This document shows positions 29,524 to 36,193 of a DNA stretch of 64,000 nucleotides, one piece after another. The position numbers and the translations under genes are program-made. The notes under the pieces are model-generated. The model saw only the letters and a program-made list of their open reading frames with translations, was not told the origin of the DNA and did no database searches. The stretch's first letter is position 1. Each line of letters opens with the position of its first letter. Location: NCBI GenBank assembly GCA_039105265.1, contig JAPFFF010000001.1, positions 1,922,001-1,986,000 on the forward strand, written 5' to 3'. The DNA comes from Tritrichomonas musculus. Its lineage: Eukaryota > Parabasalia > Tritrichomonadida > Tritrichomonadidae.

Positions 29524-29784
29524 TTAAGGAGTAGTTAAAATTTTCTCTCTTGAATTGTAGATTTGAATCTTATTAAAGAAATCATGTTCAATCATTGTTG
29601 TGAAAACAAATGGTGTGTTATGAACTTCTTTCTTAAATCGATCAAGATTGTTATTTTCAAGATCATTGATCATAACATTTAATTTGAACATGAAAAATAA
29701 CTTTAAATGTCGGAAATCAGACACGATATCATTTTTGAACAATTTTCTAAATTCTAATTCAAGGTCTTGTTCAGTAACAGTCAT
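29524..29784 (-). CDS. Small helical protein
   Basis: An 86-residue protein, mostly helical with several Phe and Met residues (HLKLFFMFKLNVMINDLENN). An AACCGTTTTTTAACCGC-type box with CTTTCATTTTTATTT lies directly upstream on the minus strand, the same as before the gene at 28158. No family recognised. Confidence 0.65.
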   Translation of the reverse strand: MTVTEQDLELEFRKLFKNDIVSDFRHLKLFFMFKLNVMINDLENNNLDRFKKEVHNTPFVFTTMIEHDFFNKIQIYNSREKILTTP

Positions 29785-29819
29785 AAATAAAAATGAAAGC
29801 GGTTAAAAAACGGTTATGT

Positions 29820-30083
29820 TTATTTATTCTTTAACGTTTCTTCCAATTTTCGGAAATTCTCTCTGTTGGAAGTTGCTAAAATCCCAACTGTTATTAGTAA
29901 AGAATGTAATTGTTCTTGTCTCTCTGGACGAGAATCATTTTTTAAATCAATTTCTTGATCAAAGAATTCCTCAGTCATTTTGATCATTTGATCACAAGTT
30001 TTTTCAATTTCACCTCTAGTGAATTTTAATAAATTTATTAATTCTTTTTGTTTTTCACTAGGTAAACTTTGTTGGCCCTGCAT
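29820..30083 (-). CDS. Small helical protein
   Basis: An 87-residue polar helical protein (MQGQQSLPSEKQKELIN start). It belongs by size, strand and composition to the cluster of small accessory genes between the KilA-N gene and the helicase. The upstream sequence is a direct-repeat-containing AT stretch rather than a clear promoter box. No family recognised. Confidence 0.65.
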   Translation of the reverse strand: MQGQQSLPSEKQKELINLLKFTRGEIEKTCDQMIKMTEEFFDQEIDLKNDSRPERQEQLHSLLITVGILATSNRENFRKLEETLKNK

Positions 30084-30095
30084 TTAAAAAAATGA

Positions 30096-30190
30096 ACTTT
30101 TTGAGAATAAAAATTTTTATATAAAATTTTAGCTGGACATTTATGAAAAATTTTTTATTAAACTTTTTGTGAGTGAAAATTTTTATTGTT
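30096..30190. repeat. Imperfect direct repeat in an AT-rich gap
   Basis: AACTTTTTGAGAATAAAAAT near 30,096 and AACTTTTTGTGAGTGAAAAT near 30,165 are followed by similar TTTTTAT tails. The two copies are about 68 bases apart and precede the 11-bp tandem array. They may be duplicated regulatory sequence. Confidence 0.5.
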
Positions 30191-30195
30191 TGTCC

Positions 30196-30245
30196 GGACT
30201 AATTGCGGACTAATTGCGGACTAAGTGCGGACTAAGTGCGGACTA
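30196..30245. repeat. 11-bp tandem array (GGACTAAKTGC), about 4.5 copies
   Basis: Units GGACTAATTGC (two copies) and GGACTAAGTGC (two copies) are followed by a partial GGACTA. The array is much more GC-rich than its surroundings and sits in the small gap before the helicase-side genes. It overlaps the downstream end of the broken gene at 30,232 to 30,797. It could be iteron-like protein-binding sites or a simple expansion. Confidence 0.85.
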
Positions 30246-30797
30246 TAAAATTTCCAAAAATTTTTTCTTTTTTCTGAGATATACGGTCAATTCTTTCTCC
30301 AAAAATTTTTCTTCTTTTGGATTTAAAATATTTTTTCACATTTCCTAATTGACCAAATCCTTTTTTTGAAATTTGAGTATGAAAAAATTGATTGTACAAA
30401 TAAACGATTTCATCACTTGGATATTCTCTATTTTTATCAAGAATTTTTAAAAAATCTTGAAAACAATTTCTTGGGTTTTGTAGAGTCTTTTTCCAAATTC
30501 ATCTCCCCAATTTGGAGGTCTTGGATTTCCGTGACGGTTTGGATTTGCTGGATGTTCTTCTAATTGTTTTTCTACAATTTGATTGATTCCTGCATAAAAT
30601 TCTTCTTCGTTTGGAGACGTTGATGTATTTATTGGTTGAGGTTCATTAAAATCACGGTCTATTTCCCATTCATCAATTTCATTATTGACAACAAAGTTTT
30701 GAAAACTATTATTTAAATTTTGCATGTTTGGTGATAATTGATATTGAGGTGAACCCCCAGTTGAATAGTGTAGAGGTAATTCGTTATCACTTGACAT
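30232..30797 (-). pseudogene. Broken Polinton gene of unknown function
   Basis: Coding-like sequence on the minus strand starts at an ATG at 30797 and continues to about 30,232; it is broken, with about one break. The N-terminal part is Asn/Ser/Pro-rich and disordered; the distal part is Lys/Arg-rich. It is divergent from the helicase gene and shares its promoter region. No family recognised. Confidence 0.5.
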
Positions 30798-30810
30798 TAA
30801 TTAAAAAATG

Positions 30811-30838
30811 AAAAACGGTTTTGACAGTCACTTTTATT
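30811..30838 (+). promoter_or_regulatory. CGGTTTTGACA-type promoter box of the helicase gene
   Basis: Plus strand AACGGTTTTGACAGTCACTT then TTATTTTTG, ending about 10 bases before ATG 30848. The box lies inside a longer open frame, which shows that the upstream non-ATG start should not be used. Confidence 0.75.
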
Positions 30839-30847
30839 TTTGTATCG

Positions 30848-32551
30848 ATGAATCAACCAACCCTCCTCTCTGATGATTTCTTAATTCCCGAAGCTAGACA
30901 AATGGAAAATATAAATGAGAATGTCTTTCCTCAATATCAAGGTCAAGAGTTTCATGATCGTGATTTTCAAATAAATACAAATCTCATTCAATTGTTTCCT
31001 GATGATGTTGTTGGATTATTAAATTTATTTGAACCAACACTTGAAAATTTAACAACTTCTATCAAATATATATTTCGTTCTCCATTTGTTTCAAACGTTT
31101 TGTATGATATTGTGAAAAATTGGTACTTATCAAATCAAGATAATTCTGAACAAGATCTTCAAGCAATTGGTAGTCAAGAAAATCATCCAGAAGTTTCAAA
31201 TCATTGGATCTTCCCAATTTTGAATGCACTCTCAGAATCTCAAAGAAATGTTATTTGGGAGAAATATTTCAATAATACAATTAACCAATTTGTTCAAATT
31301 GATTTTGGTGAAAATTGTTCAATAATCTCATTTAAAAATAAGAATTATGAAAGAAAATATTCTTCTACTGGAATTCGTGTTGGGGATTTCTTTACTGATT
31401 TCAAAAAAGTTTGTTGTTATATTCAACTAGACAATATCTTCATAATTAAACAATCAAATACGTTAGAAATGTTAAATCCTACTCAATTTGCGCCAATATT
31501 GAAAAATATTAAATTAGGGTATTCAAAAGTTGGTAAAAATACAAAGAAAGCAATTACTGCATTTGATGTTGTTTCCTTTGGGAAGAATATGGATTTCATT
31601 ACTTATGAATCAATGAAATTCTATTCCGAAGATCCAAACATTTTTTCATATTTTCATTGGTATCCTTATTCAAGATTAATTCTTTGTACACAAAATGTGA
31701 TTCAACCATATTTGGATCATATTTTTAGAGTTATTGCAAATTCTAACCAAGAATTATATGATTATATCATTAAATGGATTTCATTTATTTTTCAACATCC
31801 AGATGGTAAAACAGGTACTGCATTAGTTCTTATTGGTATACAGGGTTGTGGGAAAAATACATTTACTAATGTTCTTTGTCAACTTTTAGGTGAATATTCT
31901 GATCCAAATGCAAACTTTGATAATATTACAAGCAATTTTAATTTACAAATCTTAAACAAAAAATTATTGGTATGTTCAGAAAAGGAAGATATTAATAAAA
32001 ACGATCGAAAATATCTTAAACAACATGAAAGATTAAAAACGTTAATCACAGAAAGATTCGCTCCTATTGAAGGAAAACATAGAAATCCTGAATCTAAAGA
32101 AAATGTTGCCAATTTCATCTTCTTAACAAACAATCCTGCTCCTATTCGAATTGATGAAGACGATAGAAGATTTGTTGTTACAAATTGTTATCCAATGAAA
32201 GGCCAAGACTATTTTCAACCTTTACGTAATCTAATTAAGAGGGACGATTTCAAAAACAATTTAATTACTTTTTTCTTGACTGTTGATTTATCAAATTTCT
32301 ATCCAGCACAATTTCCTACAACTGAGGCAAGAATGAATTTAATGAACTTTTCAAAATCTCCTGAAAAATTATTTATTGAGGAAAACTTACAAAAATTCAG
32401 AAATGGTTATGTAGCTTTTGAAGCCTGGACTGAATTTAAAAAATGGGCAAAAGCAAAAAATTTCAGATCCATAACTTATCAAGAATTTCATCAAAAAATT
32501 TTACAATACTGCTCATTCAATAATAATGATAAGAAATATAGATTAAGGTAA
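30848..32551 (+). CDS. Superfamily 3 helicase (D5/DUF5906-like)
   Basis: A 567-residue protein starting at ATG 30848. The Walker A motif GIQGCGKNTFT lies near residue 334 and a Walker B-like strand KKLLVCSEKED near 375. The SF3 motif C region FIFLTNNPAPIRIDEDDRR, with its sensor Asn and Arg pair, lies near 425. These match the helicases of virophages, Polinton-like viruses and NCLDV D5 proteins, which unwind the replication origin or fork. The N-terminal 250 residues show no clear primase motif. Carrying both this helicase and a protein-primed polymerase is found in some, not all, Polintons. Confidence 0.9.
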   Translation: MNQPTLLSDDFLIPEARQMENINENVFPQYQGQEFHDRDFQINTNLIQLFPDDVVGLLNLFEPTLENLTTSIKYIFRSPFVSNVLYDIVKNWYLSNQDNSEQDLQAIGSQENHPEVSNHWIFPILNALSESQRNVIWEKYFNNTINQFVQIDFGENCSIISFKNKNYERKYSSTGIRVGDFFTDFKKVCCYIQLDNIFIIKQSNTLEMLNPTQFAPILKNIKLGYSKVGKNTKKAITAFDVVSFGKNMDFITYESMKFYSEDPNIFSYFHWYPYSRLILCTQNVIQPYLDHIFRVIANSNQELYDYIIKWISFIFQHPDGKTGTALVLIGIQGCGKNTFTNVLCQLLGEYSDPNANFDNITSNFNLQILNKKLLVCSEKEDINKNDRKYLKQHERLKTLITERFAPIEGKHRNPESKENVANFIFLTNNPAPIRIDEDDRRFVVTNCYPMKGQDYFQPLRNLIKRDDFKNNLITFFLTVDLSNFYPAQFPTTEARMNLMNFSKSPEKLFIEENLQKFRNGYVAFEAWTEFKKWAKAKNFRSITYQEFHQKILQYCSFNNNDKKYRLR

Positions 32552-32554
32552 CTT

Positions 32555-32752
32555 TTATTTATTTAATTCTTTTCTTAAAAGTTCAATTTCTTTTTCTACT
32601 TTGTCTCTTTCTCTTCGTAAATCCATTAATTTTCTAAAATCTTTATCATCATAAACCCTTTGATTACCAATAATCCCTGCCTTTTTTTCGATGTCATTTA
32701 TTTGCTCATCTAAGATATCCCATTTCTCGTAAGCTTCTTGCAATTTAGACAT
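32555..32752 (-). CDS. Paralogous coiled-coil protein, copy A
   Basis: A 65-residue helix with the family pattern L.E.I..IE....... then an RR.RDKVEKEIE stretch. It is the shortest of three adjacent minus-strand relatives (see 32,791 and 33,101), each with a nearly identical promoter. Its stop lies 3 bases from the helicase stop, convergent. Function unknown. Confidence 0.7.
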   Translation of the reverse strand: MSKLQEAYEKWDILDEQINDIEKKAGIIGNQRVYDDKDFRKLMDLRRERDKVEKEIELLRKELNK

Positions 32753-32763
32753 GAAAACAAAAA

Positions 32764-32790
32764 TAAAAGTGAAGTGTCAAAACTGCTTTT
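32764..32790 (-). promoter_or_regulatory. CRGTTTTGACA-type promoter box
   Basis: Minus strand GCAGTTTTGACACTTCACTT then TTATTTTTGT, 11 bases before ATG 32752. Almost base-for-base the same as the box at 33,064. Confidence 0.75.
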
Positions 32791-33051
32791 TTATTTAATT
32801 TCTCTTAATCGTTCTTGAATTTCTTTCATTTGATATCGGAGTCGGTCTCTTTCTCTTCGTAATCGTTCCAATTCTTCTTGATCATCCATCGATAATTTGG
32901 ATTCATCATAAATTATAATTGCATCCTCATTTGTGTAATGAGGTGCATTTTTTTGAATTCTTCTTATTTGTTTCCATTTTTCTTTCCATTCTTCTCGAAG
33001 ACTTATTAATTTTTCTTCCAATTTTCCTTGAGATATTTCAATCGCAGTCAT
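32791..33051 (-). CDS. Paralogous coiled-coil protein, copy B
   Basis: An 86-residue helical protein with LEEKLISLREEWKEKWKQIR and LERLRRERDRLRYQMKEI stretches, clearly related to its two neighbours. The promoter region is shared in sequence with copies A and C, consistent with duplication of the gene together with its promoter. Confidence 0.7.
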   Translation of the reverse strand: MTAIEISQGKLEEKLISLREEWKEKWKQIRRIQKNAPHYTNEDAIIIYDESKLSMDDQEELERLRRERDRLRYQMKEIQERLREIK

Positions 33052-33063
33052 AAATACAAAAAT

Positions 33064-33092
33064 AAAAGTGAAGTGTCAAAACTGCTTTTTTA
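33064..33092 (-). promoter_or_regulatory. CRGTTTTGACA-type promoter box
   Basis: Minus strand GCAGTTTTGACACTTCACTT then TTATTTTTGT, 12 bases before ATG 33051. Confidence 0.75.
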
Positions 33093-33100
33093 TTTAAAGT

Positions 33101-33778
33101 TTAGCTTTTTGGTCTTTTTTCTTCAATTTCTTGAACTCTTGCTTCAGCAATATTTTTTTGGATTATTTCCTTTTGAAATGAAAGAATACAGGCTTCATCC
33201 CAGAGTTGACTATTATTCTGCTTTATTTCTTCGTTACGTATCAATTCTTTCTGAAAAACTTCTTTGCCAAATTTTTTTGGCAAATCCCAAATTTCCTTGT
33301 AACCAGTGGCTTTAATACATTTGTCAATTTCTTTTTTTTGTTGTCTCACTGCCACTAATTGTTCTTCCAAAGAGGAACTATCAGACATTTCTCGAACTCT
33401 TGCTGCAGCTATAAGTTGCCTGATAAAATCCATTTCCGTTAAGAGTTGATCTTCTTTGTCTTTGAGTCGTTTTTGTTCTTCATTCCTGATTTCGTTGAAA
33501 TCAAAGTGTAAACGAATTGGTACTTCTTGATATTGTTTTCTCACTGCCACTAATTGTTCTTCCAAAGAGGAACTTTCCGACATTTCTTGACTTCTTACTG
33601 CAGCAATCTTTTGTCTTATTTCCATTATTTCGTCAAAGAGAATACTTTCTTCGTCTTTGAGTGGATCTGCTTCTTCAGTCATGTTTGAAGACATTAGCTT
33701 GAACCATTTTTCATGTACATCTTGATATTGTTTTCTCACGAGCTCTAATTGTTCTTCCCAATAAGTACGTTCAGCCAT
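33101..33778 (-). CDS. Paralogous coiled-coil protein, copy C (three internal repeats)
   Basis: A 225-residue protein with three copies of an approximately 70-residue unit, each containing (L/S)LEEQL(V/E)AVRKQYQ-type helices followed by a RVREMS or RSQEMS linker. Compared with neighbours A and B it looks like an internally triplicated version. High charge and heptads suggest an oligomeric coiled coil. Confidence 0.75.
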   Translation of the reverse strand: MAERTYWEEQLELVRKQYQDVHEKWFKLMSSNMTEEADPLKDEESILFDEIMEIRQKIAAVRSQEMSESSSLEEQLVAVRKQYQEVPIRLHFDFNEIRNEEQKRLKDKEDQLLTEMDFIRQLIAAARVREMSDSSSLEEQLVAVRQQKKEIDKCIKATGYKEIWDLPKKFGKEVFQKELIRNEEIKQNNSQLWDEACILSFQKEIIQKNIAEARVQEIEEKRPKS

Positions 33779-33787
33779 GAAAACAAA

Positions 33788-33830
33788 AAATAAAAGTGAA
33801 GTGTCAAAACCGCTCTTTATTGAAATTTAA
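33788..33830. promoter_or_regulatory. Divergent promoter between coiled-coil gene C and the integrase
   Basis: The minus strand has GCGGTTTTGACACTTCACTT then TTATTTTTTG before ATG 33778. The plus-strand integrase ATG at 33831 is only 52 bases away and preceded by ACCGCTCTTTATTGAAATTT, so both genes probably use the same Myb-type core. Confidence 0.7.
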
Positions 33831-35219
33831 ATGTTATCGTCAGAAGGTGAAAAATTAATGAATTATTTAGAAAAGAAAGCTTATCAAAAGAAATTAATAA
33901 TGCCAAATGAAGCTAGAAATTATAAAGGATATCAAAAAGATTTTGTAACTGATGATGAATTTGAACAAATTTATAATGCTTATTCAGAATTTCGAAAAGT
34001 ATTATCTGAATCATTACCTGTAATCACAGATGAAAAAATTCCTGATGATGAATTAAGTTTTGAAGAAAAAATTGAGAACCATGTAATTAATAATTTACAT
34101 AATGAAAATATTCGTACTTTTCCTGAATTTGAAAAATTGACCTCTGGATGGAAAAAAGGTAAAGATAAATATACTATGGAAGAATGGTATGAAATATATA
34201 TTACAAAAATTATGGAACAACCAGGAATGATAGTTGAATTCAAAGGTAAAACAAATGTACCTGATATTGCATTTAGAAATAAAAATAAAAGACATGTACT
34301 ATTAAAACAATTTGAAAAAGTTATTGAGCCAAATTATGTTTCTGAAGATGATTATGTTCAAAAGAAACAATTTCCAACTAATAAGAATAAAAAATATTAT
34401 TTACATAAATTATGTGAACCTGGTACTTATTTAATTGATATTATGTTTGAAAAAAATGTTGGGTACTTAATTTGTATAGAAGCCAATAGTCGATATTTAT
34501 ATGCAATTCCTTTAGGTAGAGAATGTTTTGGTGATATAAATAAAATTATGACTGCTGGACAAAAAACATCTATTTCAATAACAAAAGCTTTAAATACTTT
34601 ATTTCAACAAGGAATGAAACCTAAAATATTGACCGGAGATGGTGAAAAAGGTTTTTGTTCTGAAGAAACAATAAATTTTTTAAATTCAAATGGAATTAAA
34701 TGGGAACCTGTTGATAGAATGGATGATTATCATTATCCATCATTTTTACGAAAACCAGGTGAAAAACAAACAACTAGTCCATTACATTCTTCATTAGGTA
34801 TAGTTGATAGAATTATTAGAACTTTGAGAGATATGGCTTTTGAAGTTCAAAGAGAAATCTCCCCTGAAATATTAAAAGAATTAGTTGTTCAATATAATAA
34901 TGCCCCACACTTAACTTTGTCAAAATATGCAGGTATGAATGTTTCCCCTAGTCAAATGCAAAATAATTCTGATTTATATACTTTTATTTGTAGACGTATT
35001 TCTCAAGCTAATTATAATGTTTCTGCTCAAAAAGGTTATAATTTAAAAGAAAACCAAGAAGTAATTGTATATAATAATAAAGACACTCTTAAAAAAAGAC
35101 GATCAATAACTCAACCTGGTAGATTTTTTGTAAAAGGTTTTCAAAATGGTAAATATTTAATACAAGATCTTAAAGGAAATACTCAAATATTACCTCGTTA
35201 TAGATTAGATCCTATTTGA
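33831..35219 (+). CDS. Retrovirus-type (DDE) integrase of Polinton class
   Basis: A 462-residue integrase that would join the element's ends to host DNA. The RNase H-like catalytic core runs about residues 200 to 370, with acidic positions in LIDIMF (about 203), LTGDGEKGF (about 269) and IVDRIIRTLRDM (about 326). The N-terminal 190 residues are helical. The C-terminal 60 residues (GRFFVKGFQNGKYLIQDL) look like the SH3/chromo-like barrel of Polinton and Ty3-type integrases. Its presence with the polymerase and packaging ATPase defines the element as a Polinton. Confidence 0.93.
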   Translation: MLSSEGEKLMNYLEKKAYQKKLIMPNEARNYKGYQKDFVTDDEFEQIYNAYSEFRKVLSESLPVITDEKIPDDELSFEEKIENHVINNLHNENIRTFPEFEKLTSGWKKGKDKYTMEEWYEIYITKIMEQPGMIVEFKGKTNVPDIAFRNKNKRHVLLKQFEKVIEPNYVSEDDYVQKKQFPTNKNKKYYLHKLCEPGTYLIDIMFEKNVGYLICIEANSRYLYAIPLGRECFGDINKIMTAGQKTSISITKALNTLFQQGMKPKILTGDGEKGFCSEETINFLNSNGIKWEPVDRMDDYHYPSFLRKPGEKQTTSPLHSSLGIVDRIIRTLRDMAFEVQREISPEILKELVVQYNNAPHLTLSKYAGMNVSPSQMQNNSDLYTFICRRISQANYNVSAQKGYNLKENQEVIVYNNKDTLKKRRSITQPGRFFVKGFQNGKYLIQDLKGNTQILPRYRLDPI

Positions 35220-35222
35220 ATT

Positions 35223-35292
35223 GTCAGAAAATGCAATAAAAATAAAAGGGGTGTCAAAAAATGCAAAAAATAAAAAGAGTGTCAAAAAATGC
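35223..35292 (-). repeat. Three tandem degenerate promoter boxes facing the integrase 3' end
   Basis: Copies of GTGTCAAAAAATGC (minus-strand GCATTTTTTGACAC) at about 35,223, 35,251 and 35,279 are separated by AATAAAAAG-type spacers. They resemble the element's promoter box with its TTTTATT follower but point into the end of the integrase gene, with no minus-strand gene downstream. Confidence 0.6.
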
Positions 35293-35319
35293 AGTAAATT
35301 GAATTGTTTATTTAATTAA

Positions 35320-35598
35320 TTATTTCCTTTCGTTCCAGCGTTTGAGATTTTTCAAACCTGTCTTTAATTCTTCAATGAAGAAGCATTCAAGTTCGTTAGC
35401 TTTTTCTTCATTTGAGCTATCTCCATCATTCATTATCACACGAACATCATCGATGTGATTCATATTGGTTGCAGCTTCTTGGAGCATATATGCCATTTTT
35501 TCTCTTTCATCAAGATCATCAGAAATAGTTCTCCATTCATGAACACTATCAAGAGCTTCGACAACTTCAAGTAAGTGTTGGATCGTACGGGCTTCCAT
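35320..35598 (-). CDS. Small acidic helical protein
   Basis: A 92-residue protein from ATG 35598 (MEARTIQHLLEVVEALD). Mostly helical and acidic. The longer open frame upstream lacks an ATG and runs through the promoter box. Upstream lies the TCATCAC-type promoter shared with the gene at 35,687. Function unknown. Confidence 0.65.
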   Translation of the reverse strand: MEARTIQHLLEVVEALDSVHEWRTISDDLDEREKMAYMLQEAATNMNHIDDVRVIMNDGDSSNEEKANELECFFIEELKTGLKNLKRWNERK

Positions 35599-35607
35599 GC
35601 TTGTATA

Positions 35608-35686
35608 AAAATGATGTGATGACCTCACGAGAAAAAATTAGATTTTTTGGTTAACGGTCGCCTAGTGAAAAAGTTCATTTTTATAA
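35608..35686. promoter_or_regulatory. Divergent promoter of the TCATCAC type
   Basis: The minus strand has GAGGTCATCACATCATTTTT directly before ATG 35598. The plus strand has TTAACGGTCGCCTAGTG and GTTCATTTTTATAA before ATG 35687. Its left half (GATGTGATGA...ACGAGAAAAAATTAGATTTT) recurs at 38,239 to 38,275, so a promoter block was duplicated. Confidence 0.7.
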
Positions 35687-36100
35687 ATGTCTGACAAACC
35701 AAGTGTACCTGAACAAAATGAAATTAAAGATGATATTCCAGCTATGTCTGCAAAAGACATGAGAAATATTAAAAAGACAGAAGCTTGGAAAGTACTCAAA
35801 AAGAGATATGGTGAAAATGTTTCAATGGAAAAATTGCTTTCTGTTGCTCATGTTATGAGACAATTAATGCAACATAACTTAAAAATCATCATCCCTGGTT
35901 TCTCACGTGAAGAACAACGGAAAAAAGATTGTTTGATTAAATGGTTCGATACTCATATCGAATTCATTCAACAATTTTTGTCACCTGGAATGATGATTGG
36001 TTACGATCAAGGATATTATGTTCCTATATCAAAAGAAAAAGCAAAAGAAATAGCAAAAGAAAAAGCAAAAGAAAAAGAAAAAGCAAAAGAAGATAAATAA
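35687..36100 (+). CDS. Unknown protein with Lys/Glu repeat tail
   Basis: A 137-residue protein: disordered N-terminus, a helical core with a Met-rich VAHVMRQLMQHNLKIIIPGF stretch, and a C-terminal tail of KEKAKE-type repeats. Ends before a 90-base gap facing the convergent 678-residue gene. No family recognised. Confidence 0.65.
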   Translation: MSDKPSVPEQNEIKDDIPAMSAKDMRNIKKTEAWKVLKKRYGENVSMEKLLSVAHVMRQLMQHNLKIIIPGFSREEQRKKDCLIKWFDTHIEFIQQFLSPGMMIGYDQGYYVPISKEKAKEIAKEKAKEKEKAKEDK

Positions 36101-36193
36101 ATAAAAAGTTAATTTTTTTAAATTAAAGGTTTATTAGAAACCTAAATCTTGTTGAGAGTAATTTTTATACCGACCTCTCAATAATCGGAATTT

